Below, piece after piece: positions 24,969 to 35,876 of a stretch of 64,000 nt of DNA. Below the pieces are notes generated by a model that was given only the letters and a program-made list of their open reading frames with translations, searched no databases and had not been told where the DNA came from. The translations under genes were made by a program, and so were the position numbers. The first letter of the stretch is position 1; every line of letters begins with the position of its first letter. The stretch is from Penicillus capitatus (lineage: Eukaryota; Chlorophyta). Location: contig OZ287697.1 in the NCBI GenBank assembly GCA_965649825.1, positions 1,736,001 to 1,800,000 of the forward strand, given 5' to 3'.

Positions 24969-25031
24969 GCCCCTGACTTCGATTTGATCAAGCACACAGC
25001 ACGAGTCAAAACCTTCTACACTGCGAACAAC

Positions 25032-28000
25032 ATGCGAGCGAAGGCTGAATCAGTTTGTTCGGCCCTGTTGATCATGAGTACTACCTTCGGCCTCGTCGTC
25101 GGATGTGCGTTGACGGCCTCGACGTTGACGCACGCAAGGCATGCACCGACATCATCGCTTTCCGGTGACAGCATGGTTTACTGCTTCGTCACTCACCTGG
25201 CTGTTGGTTCTTAACTTCGCAGAACTGGACGACGAGCCTGTTGTGCCCGTTCCTAGTGCCAAGTCTGTATCGTTCAAACCAACCCTACAGCCTCAAGTAC
25301 GTCTACCTTCTCTGCACAAGCAACGCGGAGAGGGTCCTATCTCGGCGCCCAGGGAAGAAGCGACGCGCGGACCCTTCGCCAAGTGAGCCAAGATGGCAAG
25401 GCGACAGCAGGTTCGTTCCATTCGCTGTCACGTCGCGCCTCGTAGCTGACTGTGCTGTCGCGTTTTCGCTAGAGGTCGCCTGTCGTCTGTCGAAGGCGAG
25501 GCGTCGCCGTTATCTGAATGCCAAGACGAGAGAGTGGTTGCTCAACTCGGCAGTCCTCGACGAGATACAAGACGACCTCCAGCTCATCGTCAACTGTTCT
25601 CGACCGGGAGACGTGCTGCTGCTCGACACCACGAAGACAATCCGGCCTCCTTTACGCACCGTCATCTCATGGCCGCTGACGATCAGCGGCTACGTCCCGG
25701 GAGGAGAGCACGACAGGGTCAACACTGCTGCCTCGGAGAAGCGAACCATCCTCGTCTGTCCGCAGATGAACGAAGGACTGTTCACATTTCGGTAAGCTCA
25801 GACTCTATCCGTCCTAATGATGTTAGATGTGTTCGCTCGCAGGACCACTGATGTCACTCTGACGGACCTTGTCGTAGAAGGGTGCCTATTCGTCGTTTCT
25901 GGCACATCGGAGTCCGTCATCGGCTTCGAAAAGTGTGACCCTAAAGCCACCAGGGGACTCACTGGGGGAACCATTCGGCTAGATCGCATCGGATTCAGAG
26001 AGAATCGTTTTCTTGGCAGATCAGTTGCCATCCAAGCGAACGCGTCATCCTGCTCAAAACTGGAGATCGAAGATTTCTACTTCCAGAAGAACACCTGCAA
26101 TGGAGTCTGCGGTCTTCTTCTCGCCAAAGCGAACAGGCTCCAGAACATCACCATCAGACAGAATCGACGAATATCATCGCTCAATGGAGTCAACGATCTG
26201 CTTCTGACCGAAGAGAACAGACTTCAGAAACTTTCCATGGAACATTTCCGATCGATACCATCCTTATCTTCCAGATCGGTGATCATTTGGGCACCTCCTC
26301 GGTCCTCGACATCTGCCGAAAACATCAGTGCTTCGGAGAATAGTTGTGCCACAATCGAGGTCGACGGAGGCTCCTTCGGTCTGTCAAACAGCATCTTCAG
26401 GAAAAACGCGGCAACCGATGAGGAGGGAGACGACTCCATCAGTGCCTGTATCAAGATGAAAGACGCATCTGCTGTCATCCGTGACTGCAGTTTCGAGGAG
26501 AACGAAGCAAGTTACGGTGTGGCGATCAATGCTCGAAGATCGAACATCACTCTCGAAGATTGTGCATTCCGTGGCAATGTTGCTGGGATGGACGGGACCA
26601 TCTATCTCCGGAATAGAAGTTCCTTGACGATCGACTCCTGTCGGTTTTCGCGGAACAGAGCCGAGAAGTCTGGTGGTGCAATCTATGCACAGAATGCCGA
26701 ACTGAGCGTCACACACTTGACCTGTGTGCAGAACAACGCTACACTGAAGGGAGGGTGTCTGCACGTGGCCGGGTTCGGCTCAGTGAAGATGACCGACTCT
26801 GTCCTGAAAGGAAACAGAGCTCGCTCAGGCGGCGCTCTACATCTCAGAAATACATCAGCAGCAATCGACAGCTCGAAGTTTTTATCGAACCGAGCTGAAA
26901 AACTGGGAGGAGGAATCCGTTCGATCGGCTCAAACATCACTGCAAATGGAATCATAGCTGACGGTAACCACGCTGAATATAGAGGTGGCAGTGTTTCGAT
27001 CGCTTCAAGATCCAATCTCACCGTGCACGACTCAGTCTTCAAGAACGGCGCCAGTTCTAGGGGAGGAGCAGTCGAACAGAGTGAGAACTCTGTGGGAAGG
27101 TTCGGCAATGTGACCTTCGTGGACAATTTGGTTGATGAGGAAGGAGGCGCCATCTTTGCGGATAACGCGACAGTGATTATTCATAACGCAAGATTCAGAA
27201 ATGTTAGATCTGGTACTCAATCGTATCTCTCAGGCCGAGGCGGCTTTCTATTCGCGAGGCATCACAGCTCAGTTTTCGTCGAACATGCAACGATGACAAA
27301 AGTAACTGCGGGAAATGGCGGGGCGATCTTCTTAGAAGATTCCGTCTGCACGGCAAAGCAGCTAAACGTGTCAAAGTGCACTGCAGTATTTGCTGGTGGA
27401 GCAGTAGTCGTTGGAAGTTCTGAATTCCTCTGCACAAACTGTCTTTTTGCTTCGAATACGGTCTCGACTATTGGCGGAGGTGCCATTTATATCACTAAAA
27501 ACAGACGCCGCAGATCTATTGTCCAATTACAGGAGAGCAAAATAATAAACAATAGTGGGAGATGGGGAGGTGAATCTACTAAATCATGCATTGATGGAGC
27601 ATCTTTATTGGTTTGTTTCGTAGGGGGTCTTCATGTTTATGACAGCCGAAAGTGCTTAAAAGACGTATACAAATGCATTGCTGTAGTTATCATTGACACT
27701 CAGTTCGAGGGAAACAGTGCCTATGAGGCTGGAGGAGCGATCTTTGCAGACCGCTTGGAAAACATCAGATTTCAGTGCAACTCGTCATCCAAGAATGGCA
27801 ATCTGAAATTCTTGGAAGAAAAAGAATGGAGTTCTTTGAACCGTATTACACCCGACACGACTCTCTGTCCTGCGTGGAAAAACAATTCTGCTGGCATCTA
27901 CGGGGAGGTTGTTGGTACAATGGCCACCATGGCGAAGATGACTGTCGAGTACAAGGGAGAGAAAACAGAAGTCTTGACTGGAGAAGGATTCGAAGTTCGA

Positions 28001-30355
28001 GACTATGTCGGTGGCAACCAGCTGCCAACGCTGTCAGTGGAAATGCTGGATGAACTGAAACAGGGTCCGGCGAACGCCAACACGATCGGTCCGGATGGTA
28101 TGGCTACATTGACAGCATCAGAAGGGTTTCAAGTTGGCAGTTCTTCTCTGTCTGTGGAAGGACAGACTGCCAACTTTCCTCTTCTGATCGGTTTTGGATT
28201 GCCGGGCATCTACAACATGACAATTAGATTCGCGAGGCACGAATGTGCTGGAGATCATAACAACAGCGCATTTGTCGATCCATTAACCATCACCGTCCAT
28301 GTGCGAAACTGCACTGTTGGTGAAATGCCCGTCGGTGAGACGAAGATCTGCAGCAACTGCAGCACCTCTACGTACAACTTCGACCCTGAAGCAGAAGAAT
28401 GTCAGCCCTGCCCTGAGAACGGGAACTGCAAGACAAGAGTGATCGTTCCGAATGATGGATACTGGCACGCGTCTCCCTGTTCCGTCAACATTACGAGGTG
28501 CCTGACCTCGTATGCATGCAAATTCGACGATCGCGATGAGAGATTGACAAACCTGACAAGAGACATGAAGAACTGCAGAATCAACGCTACCACAGTTGAG
28601 GAGTATCAGCAAACTCAGTGTGCTGAGGCGAGTGATTGGTCAGCCTTTTGATCTTCTGAGTCTTTGTGTTCTGGGATTCAGGGCCACACGGGTCCTCTCT
28701 GTGGAGCATGCAACACCTCGTATGGATCCTCCGTGTCTTCCAGATGCGAAGAATGCCCCACGGCATTCGGCAATGTCATGACGATTTGCTCTGCGACAGT
28801 GATCCTACTTATTCTGTCCGGTGTTACGATCAGAGGGACACTGAGTACCGCTAGCAGCAGACTGGCGATGCTTTCCGGCCATCGAAGAGTTCCCCGCAGT
28901 ATTCAGCTCAGAGATCTTTCGCTTCCAGCCGAGCCAGAAACGTCTGAGATACAGGCGTCCCAGGAGGAGTCGCCTGCGATCCAAGACACGAACGAATGTC
29001 AAGAAAGCCTGACTGTCACCGAAGTGACCCTGGGACAGTGGAGAGCGGTCGAGATGTTTAAAGTATGAAGCTATGTGGCATTCGTGAGACTGACAGTCTT
29101 CGTTGCAGATAATGTTGAACTACGTTCAGATGACAGTGCTGATCGCATCACTGGATGTCGGATGGGCAGTTCCTATACTTGTCATGGCAGAGATATCAGG
29201 TCCGCATCTGCGAAAGCTGACAGAATGTTTCCACCCTTCATCGTTGTGTGCTGCACAGAGTTCTTTGGAGGATTCGCGGTGGACAGTACCCGACGTTCTG
29301 TTGTTTGTTTGGGCGGACACGACCAGTCACTGCATCCAACCGCATGGGCCTTTGTCGTGAGTGTCTGTCTTGTTCCTGCATGTGTGGCGTTGGTGTTCAT
29401 CGTGTTCTGGATCACAGTTGCACCATTTCATCAGATCCGTCGTCCGGTCCGCTACGTCATGCAGAGATCTCTGCTGTCTCTGATGGCTCTTTGGCATATT
29501 ACTTCTGTTCCGGTGATCAAGACGACTCTGAGCACAGTCCTTTGCGTCGACGCCTACAATGTTCTGCATGCGACGCCGGAGAAGGATGATGAGACGACCA
29601 TAGATGGGACGAAAGGAGAGATGGTCAGCTACTGGGCAGTTGACACAAGTCTGAAGTGCTTCGAAGAGGATCACCGGAGGCTGGTGGTTCTGATCATCTC
29701 GTTCGTCTCCCTCGTCTACGGTGGACTCCTGATCGCCTTCGTCGCCATCCTTGGATTCTCAGAAGACCGGCTGAACGACACGGACAGCTGGATCTACCAG
29801 TCTGTGGGATTCCTCTACCGCAGCTACGGACACGGGAGGCGTCGCTACTGGGAGCTTGCAATTGTGGCAAGGAAAGCAGGGATTGCTTTCCTGGTGTTCT
29901 GCAGCCATCGCTTCGACAGCGTGCTGCCCATCTTCGGAGCTGCCGTCTTCCTGACGCTTGCCGTGAGTGTACAGATTGTGGCGATGCCCTACAGGCAGAG
30001 TTTCGACGACCTGAACAAGATCGACACATTCTCTCTTTTCGTGTCGCTTCTGACGACACTTCTTGCAGCCATGATGAAGAGTGAGAGTCCTACCATTGAT
30101 GCTGGTCGCTCAGCTATCTCATTTCTGTTTGTTTTCCTCAACATCACGGCTCTCGCCGTTCTGCTCTCGTTTCTTTTTCGTTACTCCGTTGCCTACGTTA
30201 GACTCTCCCTGAGAGAAAGCGGAACGAGAGTGGATTCTGATGCCACTGCGCTGCATGTGCTGGGGATCTGGTTGTCTTGTATGACTCGGAATCTGGCTGT
30301 TCTTCTTGGGTTTTCCAAGCACGATGACAAGTCGAGCATCTGTTCCGGCATGTGA
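25032..30355 (+). CDS. Beta-helix / Cys-rich / multi-pass membrane protein (module 2 copy), 8 exons
   Basis: By homology to the module-1 gene the exons are 25032-25164, 25223-25382, 25473-25791, 25843-27569, 27624-28627, 28682-29062, 29109-29199 and 29259-30355. The signal-peptide exon begins MRAKAESVCSALLIMSTTFG. Domains are as in module 1: beta-helix repeats, Cys-rich block (CQPCPENGNC, GHTGPLCGAC) and about nine membrane segments. Two short introns (27570-27623, 54 nt GT-AG; 28628-28681, 54 nt GC-AG) are multiples of three; only the second has an in-frame stop. Oddity: exon 2 is 160 nt versus 159 in module 1, so the homologous splice sites put exon 3 out of frame. Either another splice site is used (for example GAGAGG|GTCCTA at 25334) or the 5' end is frameshifted. 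The beta-helix portion is longer than in module 1. Confidence 0.8.
27182..28117 (+). other. Diverged tract within otherwise near-identical receptor gene (copy 1)
   Basis: Flanks are almost identical to the module-3 copy, but inside this tract the protein differs at many positions and by three codons in net length. It covers the last beta-helix repeats and the linker before the Cys-rich block. The matching tract is 47913 to about 48850. Confidence 0.85.
28628..28681 (+). other. GC-AG intron (module 2 receptor)
   Basis: 54 nt, donor GAG|GCGAGT and acceptor GGGATTCAG|GGCCAC. An in-frame TGA inside means splicing is required to join the extracellular part to the membrane domain. Confidence 0.85.
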
Positions 30356-31639
30356 TCTTTCTTTTTTGTCCGTTCCACATACATCATTCTTTTGTTTTCA
30401 AGCTGAGTGGAAAGCGGAGCCTTTCTAACTCATGACGAACTTTACACCCCTGCAGCCCTTCGTACCTTCATATCTAATCCTAGTGTGTGAGGGCTGTAGC
30501 GAAGATATGGCCGAGTGTCACTCTTCGAGATATGACGATTGTTGTTTAATTGACTTGACGAAAAGATGACGCACGTACGCCGATCGCGTCGGCATCGAAT
30601 GAACAGAGCTCTGAGGTTACACAGGCGAAGAGTGTGCATGGTGCGACCAAGAATTTGTCCAACACACGGTGCTGACAATCCGAAGTATTCGACGAAACGA
30701 CTTCCATGGCCGAGACCACAGACAGACGATTGATTCTTCAGATGACGCTTGCATTGAAGCCGACGGCCGCTCAAGGACCCTCGAACAGAACGGACACGTC
30801 AGCTGCAATCGCGATTCTATGTTCTCCACCACAGCCAACCGCGCAATGAAAAACTCATCTTTCTCCGCTCGTGGCGGCGGGAAATGCTGTTTAGAGAGCG
30901 ATCGGCGAGAAAACCTCAAATGGAGAAGACGTCTGGGCTGGTTTCGTTCTCACGCACATTCTAAAAGCAGGCGATAACAATCCAGCGCGGCGAAAGAACG
31001 TGCCATCGGTTTTTCATGGGGGATGAAGGCGATACGAGAGTCGATGCATGATCGTTCGCACAAACCTTCAGAACCTGTCGATGTCGCCGTCTTCTGCGCG
31101 TTATCACGTGAAGGTCGAAGCGCTGGGTACCGAATGTCCTTAACGCCTACAGGAGACGAGCCCTTGGGAAGACTTTCGACCAAGGCGTGCCCTATAGCAG
31201 CGAAGGTCAACTATTCTGGACGTGAGGAAATCGACACCGTGTGGAGCATGGGAATGCAAGAAACATGAAAAACCAGCTAACAACACCAAATCGAGTAACT
31301 TACCGCATTCGGCGACCAAACTCAAGCTGCCGAAGTGAAACGCAAACCCAAACAGTCGTGTGTTTTCAAGACGCTCCAAAGAAGGTTGTCGCTTTTCAAG
31401 AAGCAAAGATCACTCTTTCTTCCAGATTTGAGAATAGGTCGTTGACGGGGGACACGCAGAGGTGACGGGTGTCGATGTGACAAAAGGGCTCGCTGAGTTT
31501 TTGGAACGAGTGCTGCAACGAATGGTGCGGAGACGGTTGATCCAGAGCCTCTAGTGCCTGGAGCCTAGAGGACTAAAGGCTAAAGTAGTGTCAAGCCGAG
31601 GATCCAGTGATTTGATTGATGTGTCCAAGAAGACAATGA
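30356..31639. other. 3' flank of receptor gene, no gene seen
   Basis: This is fully duplicated at 51090-52372. Several frames of 60-110 codons exist on both strands, but they are identical in both copies only because the duplication is recent, so conservation gives no support. No domain or repeat was recognised. Confidence 0.4.
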
Positions 31640-31825
31640 AATGACCTGTTGATACAAAAGATCCTAGACTATGTGGATAATGCCCTTTTAACAAAACACT
31701 GCAACCTCGTTTTTAAGACAATTCATCGCGATGGGATCACAGTAGACTGGGCAAAACTTGTGTCGGAGCCACTCGAGTCCTCCGATTACCAGAAGATGGT
31801 AGAGAAGTGCTGCTTAAGGTTTTAG
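31640..31825 (+). pseudogene. Coding-like fragment without start codon
   Basis: After a TGA at 31637-31639 the frame stays open for 61 codons to a TAG at 31823-31825, with a plausible protein-like composition (ILDYVDNALLTKH, then IHRDGITVDWAKLVSEPL). No ATG precedes it, so it may be an exon or a gene remnant. The duplicate is at 52373-52558. I do not recognise a family. Confidence 0.3.
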
Positions 31826-32367
31826 AATACTTCCTTTTTCCCTCCCAAAGGCGACCATAGAAACGCCGCCCACCAACTGTGGATCAGACCTATTCTCATG
31901 TCCTGAGTGCGTGTCAGATGTCGATCTTGATCTGTAACAGCGCAAAAAACGACAGCGGGGCCAACCAAGAAGGTCGTTAGCAAAAGCGACGACGCGGTAG
32001 TCATCCGTCGGTCTGTGCGGTTAGTTCTTCGCCGTCGAGGAACGTTTAACCGCTTGTTGGATTGTGAGTTTGGTTATCGGCTGTTCTGCGCTCAATTGTT
32101 GACTTTTCTGTGCACTGACTTGCTATGAACTTTGGTTGCAGTACTAGCGAGGCCCTTTGCGGGGGTCCTCGATCTATTCGTTGCGAGCCCTTTCGTTCAA
32201 AATTTGGTAAACCTTAGCGAATACGAAGGCATCTCATTGCTCATCTGCTCGCTGACATTCGTGTCTGGCCTTTTCTTCAACGACGAGCGTACCTCGGATA
32301 CTGTACGAGTCCTTTTGACAATTCTTCGGGTTTTTTTGCCAATCTGGGAACGATCGTGTCTTTCATG

Positions 32368-32596
32368 TGTCAGTAGAAGTTGGCTCTTACTTCGTGACTG
32401 CGTCGTTATTTAGGGGTTCCATCTTCCAAGAGGCACTCATGAGTGGTTCATGTCATCTCAGGGTTCCTTTTCTATGGCTCTGGGAAGTGGGTGACTCATC
32501 TGCCTAGACAAGTCATGTCACGTGCACCGTATGAATACGTGAAATATGAACCTGTAGATACCTTTGCCCTGTAAACGTGAAAGCATTCCTCTGACA
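32368..32596. mobile_element. Solo LTR (about 229 bp)
   Basis: The element begins TGTCAG and ends CTGACA. It interrupts sequence that is continuous at about 53073 in module 3. The flanking 5-mers are TCATG and ACATG, a near-perfect target duplication. No internal region is present, so this is a solo LTR. Confidence 0.65.
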
Positions 32597-32646
32597 ACAT
32601 GACAGTATGATGATTAAGATGAAAGAAAATGATGACGTGACAAGGG

Positions 32647-32857
32647 TGTCAGAAGGAGTGAAGCCGTCCCAACGTGACTGCCTCGTTGTCTAAGGGTTCT
32701 GTCTCCGAAGGAAGGCCTACACGAGGTTTACGTTAGCCCATGGATCCTTTCCCGTGGTCCCGATAGGCCGGTGACTCATCGGTCATGTCGCCTGTGGCAT
32801 ACAAATATGCGAACGTAGACCATTTTTACCTTGCTCTGTAAAACAATTCCTCTGACA
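32647..32857 (+). mobile_element. LTR remnant followed by primer-binding site
   Basis: TGTCAG...CTGACA, about 211 bp, is immediately followed by TGGTTTCGGAGC (32858-32869), the same primer-binding site used by the elements at 34128 and 40775. About 130 bp of internal sequence follows, then flanking DNA; no 3' LTR is present. The LTR matches 53787-54004. Confidence 0.7.
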
Positions 32858-32869
32858 TGGTTTCGGAGC

Positions 32870-33948
32870 TAAGACAACGCTTATCGTTCTGTCTTCCTGA
32901 CTTTGTCCACATTTCACAACAGTATTCCTCAGAGCTGTCGCATAATACGTAAAGACGACCCTGAACGTCGAAAACATTGATTGTGGTTCACAGAGTGGAT
33001 CTTTCATGTGATCCGTGTGTATCTTTTTTTTGCTATTCGAGAACCTGAACCGAGTTCTCAATTACACTGGGAGACGACCGGTGAGGACGATCCCAGCCAA
33101 CACTCCTAGTGCTTAAGTGCATGTATTGTATCTTAAAACGTCACGGTCGAAACAGAAATCGCAGTCGGACTGTTAAACATCGCCGTTTGGTGTTCCATTG
33201 TTTTCCCGGCAAATGCGATTTCTTTTTTAGTCTATGTATATGTGTCTGCTTGTGTTTGAGTCATTCTCAATTGTCTCTTTAGATCTGTCAACGCGTCTTC
33301 TTTTCTAAGGCGTGTTAGCCGTTACATCCTGTCGATAATGTGTGACGTGTAATGGAAGGCGGAAAAGCTCACGTGATGCGAAAGAAATCTTTGCGACCTT
33401 GACGTGTGGATTGATTAGACTCTACGGCATTCTCTCAAAGAGATGTCTGCGAGGTTAGGGAGATTGAACATCTCTTCGGCGAATGCGGTCGTCTCGTGTA
33501 GACAATGATGAGTGACTGTCCTGTGAAAGAGGTTCGGGTCGATGCGCGCATTCAGACACAGCTTCAAAGAAAAGAGTGGTGCCGTATTTGATTAATAGAC
33601 AGTTGGTAGATGGATTTGACAAAGCCTGGTTGCAGAAACCCTTCGACGAATCATGCTTCATTGTTTGGACAGCAACCGGCAAACAACACCCAACAACGCC
33701 GTCCACTTCAGACGGTGTTGTGAGAATTCGCTCGGAAAGTTAAGCAGTGCTCGTTCGCGGTTTGCTATTCGTATGCAGAAACGTATAGAACACAGTTACA
33801 AATCTGTGATCGTGTGCGTCCGTTTGTCAGTGAACAGCTGTCCACCTTCGTGCAGCTAGCTGCCACGGGACGCGTTGATGTGACATTTGACGCGTATAAA
33901 TCCGAACGATTAATTGTTACAACAATCTTTATAACCAGTGTGTGTGGG
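32870..33948. other. Degenerate module-2 tail, no gene
   Basis: The part up to about 33716 resembles 54005-54740 of module 3, including the region next to the small secreted gene. Similarity then stops abruptly at CTTCAGACGG. The next 230 bp, up to the outer retrotransposon, are not found elsewhere in the window; they begin TGTTGTGAGA and contain a TATAAA, so a further LTR fragment is possible. The small secreted gene expected here is missing. Confidence 0.45.
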
Positions 33949-34127
33949 TGTCAGACTAAATGAGCACAATGAAGGCATCCCGACGGCATAAGAGAAGTCG
34001 CATCAGAACCTACTACATGTCACATCAAAACCCTAGCACTATAAAAGGGGGACAATTGCGTTGTTTACGTCATTCTGTTTTAAAAGTCTTCCGCTAATGC
34101 GTGTGTTTGTTCACCTACGACGCGACA
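33949..34127 (+). repeat. 5' LTR of outer element
   Basis: 179 bp, TGTCAGACTA...CGCGACA, with a TATAAAAG at 34040-34047 as the likely promoter of the element transcript. Confidence 0.92.
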
Positions 34128-34504
34128 TGGTTTCGGAGCATCGATCCAAGATGCGACGTTGTTTCTATGTTCTGGCAGCCCTACTTCTATTCGGGCTCGG
34201 TGGAGTTGGAGGTCAGGCGGAGGCTAAATCCACCCTGGACCGGAAGTTGAAGATGGACGACGAGATCAACTTTCAAGATCTCCTGGAGGCGATTAAAAAC
34301 AATCAAGACGCAACGGAGAACTTACAAGAGGTTGTTGACAATATTGTGGAGATCGTATCCGTTCTGGCGGCAGACGCTGCGGCCGCTAAGGCGGCAAAGG
34401 AGGAAGCCCAGGGTTTCGATGTCGAGCTGGAATTCACATCGGAAACGTGGCATTGCGTCAAGGAATGTCTCCGTCTTTTTTTCGAGGATGCTATGAGCTC
34501 ATAG
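34127..34504 (+). CDS. gag: Retrotransposon gag, first reading frame
   Basis: I start it at the ATG overlapping the LTR end and primer-binding site (34127); the frame is open further upstream to 34061. The 125-residue product has a basic N-terminus, a hydrophobic stretch (CFYVLAALLLFGLGGVGG) and an Ala/Glu-rich helical part. It stops at a TAG (34502-34504). The next frame overlaps it from 34447 in the -1 phase, and the overlap contains T TTT TTC (34477-34483) in the right phase, so a -1 frameshift could fuse it to the rest of Gag. A simple mutation that broke a single gag frame is the alternative. Confidence 0.6.
   Translation: MVSEHRSKMRRCFYVLAALLLFGLGGVGGQAEAKSTLDRKLKMDDEINFQDLLEAIKNNQDATENLQEVVDNIVEIVSVLAADAAAAKAAKEEAQGFDVELEFTSETWHCVKECLRLFFEDAMSS
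34128..34139 (+). promoter_or_regulatory. Primer-binding site TGGTTTCGGAGC
   Basis: It starts directly after the LTR and resembles the initiator-Met tRNA site TGGTATCAGAGC of many LTR elements at 10 of 12 positions. The identical 12-mer lies at 32858 and 40775 and, reversed, at 40159-40170. Confidence 0.8.
34477..34483 (+). promoter_or_regulatory. Candidate -1 ribosomal slippery heptamer
   Basis: T TTT TTC in the zero frame of the first gag frame fits the X XXY YYZ rule. A -1 slip here gives ...FFRGCYELIVG, entering the second gag frame. Confidence 0.45.
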
Positions 34505-35838
34505 TCGGCATCGTGGGTCGATTGGGCATAGCGTGGAATCAAGGAGACTTTGTTACAAAGTCTCCGTTGACCTTCATGATATACAACACGGTATGCACCA
34601 TACCGGGTGCCGTTCGAAATGCTGTGTGGTTCGTGGTCCAAGTATGGACTGCGTACAACGCCCTACGTAGCTGGTTGAGGGGAAGCCCTAAACTTGAGAA
34701 GGGCGAAAAGATGAACGACTCGATTGAAAGTTACGAGGAACTGACGCAAGTCCGTCGGTATCGAGAAGAAAGACTCCAAGACTTCGTCGACAGACTTGTC
34801 ACGAAGTGGAAGACCCTCACACCCAAGATCTCAGACGCAAGATTCCTGAGAGTGTTGAAACAACATTTTCCCCGAGAATTCCTGCAAGGCCTGCACGATC
34901 TCAATCTTGACGAAGTGAAGGTGAATACAGTGATCGAAAAGTGGAACAATTTCTGCAAGTGGACAGCCCCTCCGGCGAACAGAGCAGCTCCCCGGGCAAC
35001 GCAGCCCACGGCAGCGAGAGTGCAACCAGTCAGAAGGGATGCGAGACAAAACCCGCAGCAGGGACAGCAGCAGGGACAGCAGCAGGGACGACAAGACGAG
35101 AGGAGGTGCTACAGATGCAATCAGCCAGGGCACTTGTTTGCCCAGTGCCCTTTGAATGCCCCGGGTCGCTATAACCGAAGGGCAGTTCAGGAAGTTAATG
35201 TACCAGAAGGCTACGAGTTGACACCTGCCCCATACAACGCCCAGTGGGAGCAAGAGGGACGATGCGATCGAGAGCCACCGTCGCCGTGTGCACAGTGCGG
35301 CGAGCGCCATTGGACTAGCCATTGTCCGAGTCGTCAGCCAAGTTCGAGCTCCCATGCAGAAGCAGAGGCACCGAGACAGGTCTTTCACGACGAAGGGTCG
35401 GACACCGAAGAGAGCACTCGTCGCACCGAGAGCGTGAGCGTTTTCTCGATTGCAAAGACAGGGACTCCCTTTATTGCGAAGAAGATCCACATCACGTTCC
35501 AGTTCACGAACAGGGACAAGAAGGTTCAGCCGGTGAAGGCGTTGGTTGACACCGGTAGCTGCGCAAATGTCGTCTCATTCTCGGCGCTTCAGAAGTTGGG
35601 ATACGCTAAGACCGACCTCATACATGACGCAAAAGTACCTTCAGCATTAGCCGGGTTCGCAGGCGAGGACGCCAGAACACTTGGAGGCATCTTCCTCAAG
35701 GTGCGCCTGGGAAGCGTCACCCGCGATATACCGTTCATCGTGATGAACGACGTCCTGACGCACTGCATCATTGGTATGCCGGCGATTGACGCATTTGACC
35801 TCCACATCCGTGGACGGGCACGTGCAGTGTCTTTTTAG
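34480..35838 (+). CDS. gag-pro: Gag (nucleocapsid) plus aspartic protease
   Basis: The open frame spans 34447-35838; coding probably begins after the slip near 34480, or at an internal ATG (34711). A capsid-like helical part is followed by a Gln-rich stretch and two zinc knuckles: CYRCNQPGHLFAQC (C-x2-C-x4-H-x4-C) and a variant CAQCGERHWTSHC. The C-terminal ~110 residues are a retropepsin with ALVDTGSCANVVS (catalytic DTG) and the IIGMPAID region. It ends ...TCT TTT TAG; a -1 slip on TTT at that stop would continue into pol. Role: RNA packaging and polyprotein cleavage. Confidence 0.88.
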   Translation, partial: FRGCYELIVGIVGRLGIAWNQGDFVTKSPLTFMIYNTVCTIPGAVRNAVWFVVQVWTAYNALRSWLRGSPKLEKGEKMNDSIESYEELTQVRRYREERLQDFVDRLVTKWKTLTPKISDARFLRVLKQHFPREFLQGLHDLNLDEVKVNTVIEKWNNFCKWTAPPANRAAPRATQPTAARVQPVRRDARQNPQQGQQQGQQQGRQDERRCYRCNQPGHLFAQCPLNAPGRYNRRAVQEVNVPEGYELTPAPYNAQWEQEGRCDREPPSPCAQCGERHWTSHCPSRQPSSSSHAEAEAPRQVFHDEGSDTEESTRRTESVSVFSIAKTGTPFIAKKIHITFQFTNRDKKVQPVKALVDTGSCANVVSFSALQKLGYAKTDLIHDAKVPSALAGFAGEDARTLGGIFLKVRLGSVTRDIPFIVMNDVLTHCIIGMPAIDAFDLHIRGRARAVSF

Positions 35839-35876
35839 AACATCCTGCCGAGGAGGGCGACTCTGCAGGATTCCGC

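Larger units (their letters stand above)
24010..32230. repeat. Segmental duplication, copy 1 (partner 44745-52960)
   Basis: Most of this segment matches copy 2 at an offset of 20731-20734 with very few differences, including introns, promoter and 3' noncoding sequence. The left end decays into the LRR pseudogene and the right end into LTR remnants. One internal tract (27182 to about 28117) is strongly diverged. Similarity then continues more weakly to about 33716. Confidence 0.92.

Noticed and set aside
24407-25031. A long plus-strand frame (and its duplicate from 45142) upstream of the receptor genes
   Set aside because: It reads through the promoter region and TATA box into the signal-peptide ATG in the same frame; the upstream part has no domain, and its conservation between copies only reflects the recent duplication.
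31822-32004. 60-codon minus-strand frame with a signal-like start (and duplicate at 52555-52737)
   Set aside because: Antisense to the end of a better-supported coding-like fragment; conservation is uninformative because the segment is recently duplicated.
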